18,176 bases of DNA from Opitutaceae bacterium (GCA_025352845.1 JANXSC010000319.1:1-18176), one strand, 5' to 3'; numbered from the stretch's first letter, positions 7,806 to 15,726 are shown. Numbers and translations are program-made. Notes: generated by a model from the sequence alone, not told the origin.

Positions 7806-9149
7806 CTATTTGTTCCCCTCGTCACCCAGCGGCCGCTCGTTGGTGAAGTTGCCGCTGGAGGGGACGACGAATTTTTCCGGGTCGTTGGGATGCGCGGGAT
7901 CGAAGCCGGGGAAATCCTCGACGATCCATTGCGCGAGGGGGAGGCGTTGGGCGCGGATGGCTTGCACGACGGCGCGCGAGAGCTGGTAGCTGCCGTAGTT
8001 GTTGTGGTGCGTGTTGTCGGTCGGGCCACTGCCGGCGGTGGCGAAGGCGCGCGCGGATTTTTCCGGGCCGAGCGCCTCGTAGAACGGTTTGCTCAGCGCG
8101 TTGAGATCGATGAAGGGCACGCCAAGTTCCTTGGCGATCTGGCGCGAGGCGTCGGCATATTCGATCAGCGAGGATTTCACTTTGCCGGCGGCGTCGAAGC
8201 CGCGGCGCTCCATCGGTGAGACGATGATCGCGTGGCCGCCCTGCGCGCGCACGGCTTCGACGTGTTTTTTGATTTCCGCCTGATAGGTCGTGAACGGCCC
8301 GCCGGTGCCCGCGGCGATTTGTTTCTGGTCGTTGTGGCCAAACTGCATGATCAGCCAGTTGCCGGGCCGCATCACGCTGAGGATTTTGTCGAGCCGGCGG
8401 CGGCCGAGGGAGTCGCGGTAGGTCTCGCCGGACTCGCCGTGGTTGGCGATGGCGACCACGGGCTGGAACCAGCGCGGGAACATCTGACCCCACGAGTTGT
8501 AGGGCTCTTTCGACTGATCGCAGACGGTGGAATCGCCGAGGAGAAAAATCACCGGCACGTCCACCGGCTCGATCTCGACGGCGCCGACGGCGGGGCGGGT
8601 GTTGGAAAACTCGAGCGTGATCGCGTCGTCCCACGCCCACGCTTCCTGCACCGTTTCGCGCGGGGCCTTGAGCCGGACCTCACCGGCGGCGATGGAGCCG
8701 CGCGGTGCGATGCGCGGCGTGCGGGTGTTGACGATGAAACTCACGCGCTTGAATTCGCCGGCGCGCGTGACGACTTTCTCCGCCATCAACCGCCGCAACT
8801 CCGCCTTGATCGTGGTAACGGATTCGCCGGCGGCGTCGCCGAGCGTGACGGTCACACGGTAGTTGCCCTCGGCGGGCACGCGTGCGGTGAAACGAAACGG
8901 TGCGCCGCTCGTGATGAAGCCGCCGGGCGATGAACCGGATCGTGGGCGGCTGACGGCCTCAAGTTTTGCGCCGGGCTCGAAACCGTAGCCGAGCGAGCGC
9001 GTGAAGATGGTGTCGGGTGGGACCGCGGCGTAACCGGGCGCGGCGGTGCCGGGGCCGAAGGCGAAGCGCAAGGGCGGCGACTCGGCGGCGAACGACGTGG
9101 AGATAATCAGCGCGAGGAGGACGCCAGCGGAACGAGGACGAAAGCGCAT
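7806..9149 (-). CDS. Secreted SGNH-hydrolase esterase, rhamnogalacturonan acetylesterase type (CE12-like)
   Basis: Likely removes acetyl groups from pectic rhamnogalacturonan outside the cytoplasm. With the ATG at 9149 it has 447 residues and a signal peptide (MRFRPRSAGVLLALIISTSF, AAES). Residues 25-195 are a beta-rich N-terminal domain starting FAFGPG, common on these esterases. The SGNH core follows: block I FLLGDSTVCD with nucleophile Ser207, block II Gly in HGESGET (G239-G241), block III GHND (271-274, Asn273), and block V DNTH with Asp378 and His381. All catalytic blocks are intact. The frame stays open upstream to 9257, but that extension has no signal-peptide character. A TonB-receptor remnant and a Tat-exported oxidoreductase gene lie upstream on the same strand, which suits a pectin-use locus. 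The family is well supported; the substrate is inferred. Confidence 0.92.
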   Translation of the reverse strand: MRFRPRSAGVLLALIISTSFAAESPPLRFAFGPGTAAPGYAAVPPDTIFTRSLGYGFEPGAKLEAVSRPRSGSSPGGFITSGAPFRFTARVPAEGNYRVTVTLGDAAGESVTTIKAELRRLMAEKVVTRAGEFKRVSFIVNTRTPRIAPRGSIAAGEVRLKAPRETVQEAWAWDDAITLEFSNTRPAVGAVEIEPVDVPVIFLLGDSTVCDQSKEPYNSWGQMFPRWFQPVVAIANHGESGETYRDSLGRRRLDKILSVMRPGNWLIMQFGHNDQKQIAAGTGGPFTTYQAEIKKHVEAVRAQGGHAIIVSPMERRGFDAAGKVKSSLIEYADASRQIAKELGVPFIDLNALSKPFYEALGPEKSARAFATAGSGPTDNTHHNNYGSYQLSRAVVQAIRAQRLPLAQWIVEDFPGFDPAHPNDPEKFVVPSSGNFTNERPLGDEGNK

Positions 9150-9254
9150 GGGGATGTCTGAGGAAACACACGGCGAGTCGCGAAGCACTGCCGCGCGAGC
9201 GCGGACCGTCAGACGGCAAGAGGCGTTGGCGGCGGCGGGGTCGAGAGACCTCGC

Positions 9255-9526
9255 CACTGCCGGCGTTGTTCACCGCGAAGTCCGTGAAGTCGCCGCGGCC
9301 CTTGGTGCCGACGGCGTGGAGGAAGATGTCGTTGGGATCGAGCATGGCGAAGTCCGCCATCTGCTCCTTCGTCATCACTGCGATCGCGGCGCGATGTCCT
9401 CGAGCTTCGAGTTGAGCCGCGTGCCGGACATGCTGTTGCCGGAGAAATAGCCCTTGGTGTCGGCGACGACCTCGAAGGGCGACAACTGCACGGGGTTCTT
9501 GTCGTCGGCGGGGGGGGCGGTCAGGG
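9255..9526 (-). pseudogene. TonB-dependent receptor remnant (N-terminal/plug fragment)
   Basis: Reading the minus strand, the region encodes NPVQLSPFEVVADTKGYFSG, then SMSGTRLNSKLEDIA in one frame. It then continues, one frame away, as AAIAVMTKEQMADFAMLDPN, DIFLHAVGTKGRGDFTDFAV, NNAGS. This is the pre-plug and early-plug sequence typical of large TonB-dependent receptors of Opitutaceae-like bacteria. The frame changes near 9395-9405, directly after KLEDIA. The 5' end abuts a palindromic repeat and there is no start codon or signal peptide; homology stops near 9255, so the rest of the plug and the barrel are missing. It is a dead fragment. It probably once belonged with the flanking esterase and dehydrogenase. 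Confidence 0.8.
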
Positions 9527-9597
9527 TGTAGGCGAGGTGCCCTCACCCCGCATTTTTGCCCGGTCAACCGAAGCGGGGTGAGGGCACCCCGCCTACA
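9527..9597. repeat. Inverted REP-doublet-like palindrome downstream of the Gfo/Idh/MocA gene
   Basis: Arms at 9527-9551 and 9573-9597 are inverted copies, 24 of 25 positions identical, separated by 21 nt. Each arm is itself self-complementary: in the right arm GCGGGGTG and CACCCCGC are perfect partners round AGGG; in the left arm one pair is broken (A at 9535). The element begins 13 bp past the stop of the dehydrogenase gene and truncates the receptor remnant, so it could act as a terminator and mark the break point. Confidence 0.85.
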
Positions 9598-9609
9598 TCA
9601 CACAGATCG

Positions 9610-10974
9610 TCACACGACCGTCGGCACCTCGAAGCCCTTGCGATACTCGCGCGTGAGATAGCGATTCACCGACGGGTCCTTGAACTGCTCGGTCTTCGGA
9701 TCGAACTCCAGTGAGCGTTTTTCGCGGAAGGCGGCGTTCGCGATGTGGATGTGCGCCGCGGAGTGATGCGCCTCGAGCGGCTGCATCGGAAGATCGGAGT
9801 TTTTGCGCGAGCGGATCGCGGTGAACCAGCGCTGCCACTTATCGGCCTTCTGCTCCTTCGGTGCGCCGGCGGGAATCGGGATCTGATCGCGCGCGCCACT
9901 TTTGCCGTCCTCGTCCTTGCCTTCCTTGTAGGAGAAAAAGCCCTTGCCGACGACGTAGAAGCCCTTCGTGCCGAAGAAACTGTTGCCGCAGTTGCCGCCG
10001 TTGGCCTCCTCAAACGAGCCGAGGCTGCGCACTTCAAACGTGAGGATCGTGCCGTCGGCGTAGGAGAACGTGGTCGCCTGCGTGCTCGGTGTCTGGCCGT
10101 CGTCGCCATAGCCGAAGCGTCCGCCCGCGCTATGCACGCGTAGCGGCATCCCGCGGTTGTGGCCCCAGCACGCGATGTCCATCTGATGCACGCCCTGATT
10201 GCCGATCTCGCCGTTGCCGTAGAGCCAGTTGTAGTGCCAGTCGTAGTGCACCCACATGCCGGGCTGCGCTTTCGCGAAATTGCCCGTCTTGATTTCGTAG
10301 GTGCGCTCCGGCGCGGGGCCCTGCCAGAGATTCCAGTCGATGTTCGCCGGCGCGGAGCCGGGCGCGGCTTTGCCGATGGAGCCGCGGTTGCCGTTTTTGT
10401 AGACGTAGCCACGCGACTCGACGATGTCGCCGATGAAGCCGTCGTGCATCAGCTTCATGTCGCGGATGAGCGTGCCGTTGCAGCGGCTCTGCGTGCCGTG
10501 CTGCACGATGCGCTGGTATTTCTCGGCGGCGGCGACGAGCTGGCGGCCCTCGTAGATGTTATGCGAAAACGGTTTTTCGACATAGACATCCTTGCCCGCC
10601 TGACAGCCCCAGATCGCGGCGAGCGAGTGCCAGTGGTTCGGCATCGCGATCGTGATCGCGTCGATTTCCTTGTCCTGCATCGCCTCGCGCACGTCGCGAT
10701 AAAGTTTCGGGGCCTTACCCTGGGCCTTCGTGACGGTCGCGGCGCCTTTCGCGAGCACATCGGAATCAACATCGCACAGCGCGACGTATTCCGCGTCGGA
10801 TTTCATCTTGAGAATGTCGTTGATGTGGCTGCCGCCCTGGCCGTGAAAGCCGAGCGTGCAAACGCGGATGCGATTGTTGGCACCGATGACGGTGCCCTGG
10901 GCCTTCATGCCGGCGACGATGACAGCGGCGGCGGTGGAGCCGAGAAATGTGCGGCGGGTGATGGGGGGATTCAT
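9610..10974 (-). CDS. Gfo/Idh/MocA-family oxidoreductase with Tat signal
   Basis: NAD(P)-dependent sugar-type dehydrogenase fold, likely exported folded through the Tat system. With the ATG at 10974 it has 454 residues. The N-terminus MNPPITRRTFLGSTAAAVIV carries the twin-arginine motif (R7-R8, RRTFLG) and a hydrophobic stretch. The Rossmann domain begins about residue 35 (RIRVCTLGFHGQGG, nucleotide loop 42-48), and continues with LCDVD, AMPNHWHS (111-117) and the family's EKP motif (133-135, YVEKPFSHN) with Lys134. The C-terminal domain carries NQGVHQMDIACWGH (His263, Asp266), matching the catalytic region of periplasmic members common in Verrucomicrobiota and Planctomycetota. An upstream extension of the frame to 11112 lacks export features and was rejected. 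It lies upstream of the receptor remnant and the esterase on the same strand. Substrate unknown. Confidence 0.93.
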   Translation of the reverse strand: MNPPITRRTFLGSTAAAVIVAGMKAQGTVIGANNRIRVCTLGFHGQGGSHINDILKMKSDAEYVALCDVDSDVLAKGAATVTKAQGKAPKLYRDVREAMQDKEIDAITIAMPNHWHSLAAIWGCQAGKDVYVEKPFSHNIYEGRQLVAAAEKYQRIVQHGTQSRCNGTLIRDMKLMHDGFIGDIVESRGYVYKNGNRGSIGKAAPGSAPANIDWNLWQGPAPERTYEIKTGNFAKAQPGMWVHYDWHYNWLYGNGEIGNQGVHQMDIACWGHNRGMPLRVHSAGGRFGYGDDGQTPSTQATTFSYADGTILTFEVRSLGSFEEANGGNCGNSFFGTKGFYVVGKGFFSYKEGKDEDGKSGARDQIPIPAGAPKEQKADKWQRWFTAIRSRKNSDLPMQPLEAHHSAAHIHIANAAFREKRSLEFDPKTEQFKDPSVNRYLTREYRKGFEVPTVV

Positions 10975-11142
10975 GGGATGGTTTGGTTTTGGGGGAAAAC
11001 TCGGGGTGGTGGTGGGCGAGATTCGCTGACGGATCGTCCACGGGGATGACGAACGGGTAAGGCGCATCGTTGCGCGGGCGCGGGCCGTGGGCAAGTTTCC
11101 ACTGCAGGTCAAATCGCCGGGTGGAACGCGCGAACTTCGGTG

Positions 11143-11179
11143 GGCGCAATGGCGCTTGGCGCCCGATTCGGATTGCGCC
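11143..11179. terminator. Nested hairpin just after the DUF900 gene
   Basis: GGCGCAAT (11143-11150) pairs with ATTGCGCC (11172-11179). Inside them GGCGC-TTG-GCGCC (11151-11163) forms a second stem. The structure starts three bases past the stop codon of the hydrolase gene in its direction of transcription. No T-tract follows, so it may be a factor-assisted terminator or an mRNA 3'-end stabiliser. Confidence 0.45.
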
Positions 11180-11181
11180 GA

Positions 11182-12339
11182 CTAACGCGCCGGCATTTTC
11201 CACACGTTGTGCTGCTCGCCCTTGTGTTCGCGCCGGCGCACGGGATCGGTTTGCTCCCGGCCCTCGATGCTGAGGCGGATATCCTGGTTTACCCAGCCTT
11301 CGAGATAGTAGCTGTGTTCGACGAGACCGGTGACGATGTCGGTGCAATCCACCTGATGCACCTTGTTGTGCAACAGCGAGGGGCGGGCGGCACCGTTGCC
11401 CCCGAGGCGCTCGGGATTACCCTTCGTGTAGTCCGAGATGTGCATCGCGAGGTCGTCGCGGTTGTGGTAAAGCGTGACGCTGCGTGCGAGTTCGTTGACG
11501 CGCCCGAGCGGGTGCTCCGGCTCCAGCGCATCGTCGTCGAGGTCGGGCGCGCAGAGGAAAATATGCTCGAACATGCGGGGAAACGCGTCGCCCGGCGTGA
11601 AGTCGTCGAGCTTGGGCAGGGCGTTTTGCAGCATATAGTTTCCCATCGAGTGGCAGAGGAGGTGGATGTCCTGCGCGCAAAGTTTCACCGTGGAATCCTG
11701 CGCGCGGTCACGCAGATCGGAGAGGAAGTCGCGCAGCTTGAGCAGGCCGCGGGCAAAGGCACCGGAGCTCGCGGCACCCTCGGCGCGATCACTCTTGTAG
11801 GAGAGCCACGGCAGCGCCTGACCGTTCGAGGGCCACGTGAAGAGCACGATGGCCACCGACTGCGCGGCATCCGTGCCGCCGCCGCGATTCAACATGAGCT
11901 GCAACGCCAGCGCGCCGCCGACCGCCTCGGCCCACGAGACGTTGAACCCGTGGATGTAAACGAGCACGTCGGACTTGCCGTCCATGATTTCCTTGAGGTC
12001 GGCAAACATCGCCAGCGAGCCCAGCACGATCTCGCCCGCATCGGCCTGATCGGTGCCGGCGGGCAGGCTCTCGCGGTAGGCGATGATTCGCGCGGTGTCG
12101 GCGGCCGCGCATTTGGCGAGATAGCCGGAGAGTTCCTCGCCGGCACCAGGTCCGATGGGCGTGCGTTCGCGGCGCAACAGCTCCGTTACTTTCGCGTCGT
12201 CGCTTTGCACCGCCACGCGGCCGAAGCGGAGGTTCTCGATTCCGTCCTTGCTGAAGGCCGTGCCGTAGGTTTTGGGACGGAAACGCGTGCCGCCCTCATG
12301 GCGCCGGTTGGTGGCGTAGAATAATTCGAGTTTGGCCAT
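11182..12339 (-). CDS. DUF900-type alpha/beta hydrolase
   Basis: Predicted serine hydrolase of the alpha/beta-hydrolase fold, DUF900 group; natural substrate unknown and cytoplasmic by lack of a signal peptide. 385 residues from the ATG at 12339 (MAKLELFYATNRR, a typical DUF900 beginning). Visible landmarks: VLVYIHGFN (125-133, oxyanion strand and HG motif), AIVLFTWPSNG (163-173), and the nucleophile elbow LLCHSMGNYM with Ser231, where the first Gly of GxSxG is Cys229. FLCAPDLDDD (261-270) and YHNRDDLAM (291-299) are candidates for the acid, and VEHSYYL (340-346, His342) for the histidine. The open frame extends upstream through the tRNA to 12576, which is clearly not coding. A hairpin follows the stop. 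Confidence 0.88.
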   Translation of the reverse strand: MAKLELFYATNRRHEGGTRFRPKTYGTAFSKDGIENLRFGRVAVQSDDAKVTELLRRERTPIGPGAGEELSGYLAKCAAADTARIIAYRESLPAGTDQADAGEIVLGSLAMFADLKEIMDGKSDVLVYIHGFNVSWAEAVGGALALQLMLNRGGGTDAAQSVAIVLFTWPSNGQALPWLSYKSDRAEGAASSGAFARGLLKLRDFLSDLRDRAQDSTVKLCAQDIHLLCHSMGNYMLQNALPKLDDFTPGDAFPRMFEHIFLCAPDLDDDALEPEHPLGRVNELARSVTLYHNRDDLAMHISDYTKGNPERLGGNGAARPSLLHNKVHQVDCTDIVTGLVEHSYYLEGWVNQDIRLSIEGREQTDPVRRREHKGEQHNVWKMPAR

Positions 12340-12443
12340 GGGGGGATGGATTGAAGAAAAACTGCGCCGCGCCCGTGTGGGTGGCGAGCCGCGAAAAATT
12401 TCCGCAGAGGCTGTCACGCCGAAACGCGGACCGAAGTTCCAAC

Positions 12444-12527
12444 TGGTGCTCGGGACAGGACTCGAACCTGCACGCCTTGCGGCACGGGCTTCTAAGACCC
12501 GCATGTCTGCCATTCCATCACCCGAGC
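12444..12527 (-). tRNA. tRNA-Leu (anticodon UAG), CCA encoded
   Basis: Minus-strand cloverleaf of 84 nt including CCA. The acceptor stem GCTCGGG pairs with CCCGAGC, followed by ACCA. The D-arm is ATG..CAT with the GG-containing loop. The anticodon stem is CGGGT/GCCCG round loop CTTAGAA, giving anticodon TAG (plus-strand 12492-12494), which reads CUA and probably other CUN codons. A class II variable arm (GCC-GCAA-GGC) and a T-arm GCAGG/CCTGT with loop TTCGAGT complete it. The long variable arm agrees with leucine identity. It lies between the FKBP and DUF900 genes on the same strand. Confidence 0.97.
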
Positions 12528-12604
12528 GGAGGGATTTTCGATTTCTGGATTCTCGATTTTCGATTTGGGGAGGCAAGCGGGGAAAATACCCGCGCCACCC
12601 TGCG
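12528..12604. repeat. Short degenerate tandem motif upstream of the tRNA
   Basis: Between the FKBP stop and the tRNA, the plus strand repeats GATTTTCGATTT/GATTCTCGATTTTCG-like units (about 12533-12567). It is locally A/T-rich in an otherwise high-GC region, and could contain the tRNA promoter or be a degenerate simple repeat. No clean promoter match was assigned. Confidence 0.4.
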
Positions 12605-12931
12605 TCACCCGATTTCCAGCAGCTCGACCTCGAAGATCAGCGTGGCGTTGGGCGGGATCGCGCCGGGGTAGCCGCCGGGGCCGTAGCCGAGCTCGGGTGG
12701 CAGCGTGAGGCGGACTTTGTCGCCGATGCACATCTGCGCGACGCCTTGGTCCCAGCCGGCGATCACTTGATGCACACCGAGGACAAACTGAAACGGCTCG
12801 TCGCGATCGACGGAGCTGTCGAATTTCTCGCCCGTCGTAAGCCAGCCGGTGTAATGCACAGTCACGAGGTCGCCCTTTTTCGGCGCGGCGCCGGAGCCGG
12901 CGGTGAGTTTCTCGATCTGAAGGGAAGCCAT
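12605..12931 (-). CDS. FKBP-type peptidyl-prolyl cis-trans isomerase
   Basis: Single-domain FKBP catalysing prolyl bond isomerisation; 108 residues, the same length as human FKBP12. There is no signal peptide, so it is probably cytoplasmic. Active-site residues of the family are visible one position shifted from FKBP12: Tyr27 (VHYTGWL), Phe37-Asp38 (KFDSS), Val56-Ile57 and Trp60 (HQVIAGWDQGV), Tyr83 (LGYGPGG), Ile92 and Phe100 (LIFEVELLEI). The ATG at 12931 gives a compact domain with nothing missing. It sits 56 bp downstream of the amidase gene and 77 bp upstream of the tRNA, all on the same strand. Confidence 0.96.
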   Translation of the reverse strand: MASLQIEKLTAGSGAAPKKGDLVTVHYTGWLTTGEKFDSSVDRDEPFQFVLGVHQVIAGWDQGVAQMCIGDKVRLTLPPELGYGPGGYPGAIPPNATLIFEVELLEIG

Positions 12932-12987
12932 CGCGGATGGTCAGCGTGAGTTCGCGTTTGGCGCAAGCCGGAGATTCGCGCGCGAGA

Positions 12988-14499
12988 CTACGGCGCGGAA
13001 ACCGTGGGTAGAAATTTCGGCTCGCGCCGCCCACGGGTGCGCGCCTCGAAATCGGCGGCGAGCGCGAGCAGTTTGGCCTCGCTCCACGCGCGGCCGAAAA
13101 ACAGCAGCCCCGCGGGCATCTCGGCCACTGGCGCGAGCGGCACGGTTACGCTCGGGTAGCCCGCCATCGCCGCGAGGGTGGGGCCGCCGCCGATCAGGGC
13201 GTCGAGGCGGTGTTGCTCCAGCAGTGCGTCGATGCCCTCGGTCCGCGAGACCCGGCGGCATTTCTCCAGCGCCTCAATGTAGGCCGGCTCCGTCAACGGT
13301 CCCTTGGCCTGTGTGCGCGCGAAATACTGCTGGCCGAAGAGCGGCTGCTCCTTCGCCCAGTGCTCGTCGTTGAACTTGATGACGTCCGCGAGCGTCTTGA
13401 TCGGCACATCAGGACCGAGTTCGGCGAGGTAGGCGTTGATGCCCGTCTTCATTTCATAGAGCATCACGTCGATTCGCGCGCCGCTGGAATTCTCGAGACC
13501 GGGCGCTTCGCCCACGTCGATCAACTCGGCGCCGGCGGCGCGCAGGGTTTCGAGCGCGGCGGAAAACGTCTTGTTCGCAGTGCGGGCGGAGCCGGGCGCG
13601 CCCATCACCCCGAGCCGCGCGCCGCGCAAAGCCCCGGCGGGCCACGCCGCGGCCAATTTCTCCGCAAAGTCCGCGGGTAGATCCTGCGTGACGGCATCAC
13701 GGGCGTCGGTGCCCGCGAGCGCCGCCAACACCAGCGCCGCGTCGCGCACCGTGCGGGTGATCGGCCCGGCGGTGTCGAACGCGGCGGCGATCGGAATCAC
13801 ACCGCTGCGGCTGACGGCACCGACGGTGGGTTTCAGTCCCACCACGCCGCACGCGAGCGCCGGCGAGATGATCGAGCCGTTCGTCTCCGTGCCGATCGCA
13901 GCGACACAGAGATTCGCCGCCACGGCTGCGGCCGATCCGGAACTCGAGCCCGAGGGCGAACGGTCGAGCACGTAGGGATTGCGCGTCTGCCCGCCACGGC
14001 CGCTCCAGCCGCTGATCGAGCGGTCGCCGCGGAAATTGGCCCACTCGCTGAGATTAGTTTTGCCGAGGATGATCGCGCCGGCCTCGCGCAGCTGCGTGAC
14101 GAGGTGCGCATCGCGCGGTGGTTTCAGGCCGACGAGCGCGAGCGAGCCGGCGGTCGTTTCCATTTTATCCGCCGTCGCGATGTTGTCCTTGATGAGAATC
14201 GGGATGCCGTGCAGCGGCCCGCGCACGCGGCCAGCCTTGCGCTCGGCGTCGAGTGTGTCGGCGATCGCGAGCGCCTCGGGGTTGAGCTCGATCACGGCGT
14301 TGAGCTTCGGCCCGGCTTTGTCGATCTCGGCGATGCGGGCGAGGTAGGCGGCGGTGAGTTCGCGCGATGTGAGCGTGCCAGCGGCCATGTGCGCCTGCAA
14401 ATCGTCGATGGTTGCCTCGGCGAATGGAAACTCCGCGGCGCGCGCGATGGCGAGACTCGCGCAGGTGAGAAGAGCAGCGGAGAGGAATTTTTTGACCAC
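12988..14499 (-). CDS. Secreted amidase-signature family amidohydrolase
   Basis: Hydrolase of the amidase-signature family (Ser-cisSer-Lys triad), acting on an unknown amide. 503 residues if translation begins at the GTG at 14499, giving VKKFLSAALLTCASLAIARA as signal peptide, then AEFPFAEATIDD. Triad: Lys104 in GIPILIKDN, cis-Ser185 in SPSGSSSGSAAA, nucleophile Ser209 in GTETNGSIISP; the 24-residue spacing between the two serines matches the family. The C-terminal part ends in the conserved GYPSVTVPL and FFGRAWSE region, so the enzyme looks complete. The frame is open to an ATG at 14562, but that extra sequence translates a palindromic repeat and is not signal-like. The start codon therefore lies inside the repeat's arm. 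Export suggests a periplasmic role rather than GatA. Confidence 0.9.
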   Translation of the reverse strand: MVKKFLSAALLTCASLAIARAAEFPFAEATIDDLQAHMAAGTLTSRELTAAYLARIAEIDKAGPKLNAVIELNPEALAIADTLDAERKAGRVRGPLHGIPILIKDNIATADKMETTAGSLALVGLKPPRDAHLVTQLREAGAIILGKTNLSEWANFRGDRSISGWSGRGGQTRNPYVLDRSPSGSSSGSAAAVAANLCVAAIGTETNGSIISPALACGVVGLKPTVGAVSRSGVIPIAAAFDTAGPITRTVRDAALVLAALAGTDARDAVTQDLPADFAEKLAAAWPAGALRGARLGVMGAPGSARTANKTFSAALETLRAAGAELIDVGEAPGLENSSGARIDVMLYEMKTGINAYLAELGPDVPIKTLADVIKFNDEHWAKEQPLFGQQYFARTQAKGPLTEPAYIEALEKCRRVSRTEGIDALLEQHRLDALIGGGPTLAAMAGYPSVTVPLAPVAEMPAGLLFFGRAWSEAKLLALAADFEARTRGRREPKFLPTVSAP

Positions 14500-14578
14500 G
14501 GATAGCACGGATGAACACGGATAAATGCCGAGATGCGGGACTGGGGTTCTATCCGTGTTCATCCGTGTAATCCGTGGT
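14495..14578. repeat. Inverted repeat overlapping the 5' end of the amidase gene
   Basis: Arms 14495-14523 and 14550-14578 are inverted copies with 27 of 29 positions identical, around a 26-nt spacer. Each arm holds short direct units of CACGGAT-type sequence (CACGGATGA, CACGGATA). It occupies almost the whole gap between the phosphatidylserine decarboxylase stop and the amidase signal peptide, and supplies the likely GTG start codon (14497-14499). Confidence 0.87.
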
Positions 14579-14607
14579 TGATTGTTTTTTTGAGCGAAGG
14601 AAAAAAA

Positions 14608-15561
14608 TTACGGGGCCACGCCGAGCCGATCGCCCATCTTGGCGAATGTCTCCACGTGGTTGGCGCTTTGTTCGGCCACATCGGCGTCGAAGCGAATTCG
14701 TCCGCGTTGGAAAATCGTGATCACGCAGGAGCCACCGAAGGCGAAGAGGCCTTTTTCCTCGCCCTTCGCCACTGCGCGACCGGGCACGAAGCTCTGCTGG
14801 ATGCTGCCGACATTGGTCGCGCCGACCTCGATGATTGCGACGGTGCCGAACTGTGGCGACTCGACGAGCGTGACGACGCGCTTGTTTTCCACGAGGTAGC
14901 GCAGGTTGCGGCGCAGGGCGATGGGGCTGACGGAGTAGAGCCAGCCGTTGATGAGGCGCGACTCGCCGGGCACGCCGGCGACGGGGAAATGAAACCGGTG
15001 ATAGTCCACGGGACAGAGCCGCGAGATGAGCATCGCGCCACCGGAGAATTTTTCCGCGAGCACGGTGTCGCCGAGCAGGTCGGCGAAGGAAAACTTCGCG
15101 CCCTTCACGTAGAAACCCGGCGCCGTGTCCACGTTCTGAAACGCGAGGTGCCGGCCGTCGGCCGGAAACACCGCGACATTTTCTCCCGCCGCAATCGGGC
15201 GCGCCTCGGCCTTCAGTGCGCGATAGAAAAATTCGTTGAACGATCTGAAATCAAAGGGCGACTTCGCGAATTCATCCACGTCGAGATTGTATTTCGTGAT
15301 GAAGGGAATGATGCGCATCGCGCTGTTGCCGCTGCCCGGGGCATGCGGCGTGAGCAGATTGCCCTCACCGTCGCGGGGAGCCCGCTGGTTTGCGCGCCAG
15401 CCATACCATTTGGAAAAAATTGTCCGCCGCACCAGCGCCCACACGAAGAAACGTCCCACGGGATTCTCGTAGGCGAGTCGCATCCAGCGTTCGCCGTAAA
15501 TCTGCTCCGTCTTTACGGTGCGGGTGTAGCGATCGTAGTAGTGGATGGGTTCGGCGGGCAT
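14608..15561 (-). CDS. psd: Phosphatidylserine decarboxylase (pyruvoyl-dependent)
   Basis: Makes phosphatidylethanolamine from phosphatidylserine, the final step of that phospholipid branch, at the inner membrane. With the ATG at 15561 it has 317 residues (MPAEPIHYYDRYTRTVKTEQ). Self-processing landmarks are present: FPADGRH (Asp135), CPVDYHRFHFP (His188, His191) and the cleavage region FAFGGSCVITIF, where Ser278 would become the pyruvoyl group. Bacterial PSDs usually have LGST here; GGS occurs in PSD subgroups of the long-chain type. A second start at 15612 adds 17 residues without support. It is followed by the amidase gene and a palindrome, and preceded by the regulator gene and another palindrome, so it is probably transcribed on its own. 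Confidence 0.93.
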   Translation of the reverse strand: MPAEPIHYYDRYTRTVKTEQIYGERWMRLAYENPVGRFFVWALVRRTIFSKWYGWRANQRAPRDGEGNLLTPHAPGSGNSAMRIIPFITKYNLDVDEFAKSPFDFRSFNEFFYRALKAEARPIAAGENVAVFPADGRHLAFQNVDTAPGFYVKGAKFSFADLLGDTVLAEKFSGGAMLISRLCPVDYHRFHFPVAGVPGESRLINGWLYSVSPIALRRNLRYLVENKRVVTLVESPQFGTVAIIEVGATNVGSIQQSFVPGRAVAKGEEKGLFAFGGSCVITIFQRGRIRFDADVAEQSANHVETFAKMGDRLGVAP

Positions 15562-15666
15562 GGCGGGCGAATCTCGGGCAAAGTCAGGCCGAGGCAAAGG
15601 AGAATTCACCAAGGCCCCGCGCCAAGGGCGCGTCTCACTTTCATGCAGTGGTGGCCGGTGCCGGGT

Positions 15667-15726
15667 GTAGCGCGGTCAGCCTGACCGCGTTGATCGGACC
15701 CAGCACGGGCAGGCTGCCCGCGCTAC
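15667..15726. repeat. REP-doublet-like inverted pair with compensatory arm differences
   Basis: Arms 15667-15687 and 15706-15726 are inverted copies (19 of 21). Each arm folds on itself: CGGTCAG/CTGACCG in the left, CGGGCAG/CTGCCCG in the right. The two differences between arms are exactly the two partners of one base pair (T-A versus G-C), so pairing is kept. It lies between the LacI regulator's stop and the psd start on the minus strand. Confidence 0.88.

Noticed and set aside
9150..9257. Longer N-terminus for the CE12-type esterase
   Set aside because: The added residues are Arg/Ala-rich and precede a proper signal peptide starting at 9149.
11140..12324. Plus-strand open frame of 394 codons opposite the DUF900 gene
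   Set aside because: It mirrors the hydrolase gene, which has clear motifs; the antisense product has none.
12340..12576. N-terminal extension of the DUF900 protein through the tRNA
   Set aside because: The extension translates a tRNA gene; the ATG at 12339 begins the typical DUF900 sequence.
14533..15684. Plus-strand open frame of 383 codons opposite psd
   Set aside because: Antisense to a gene with intact catalytic motifs, and it runs through two repeats.
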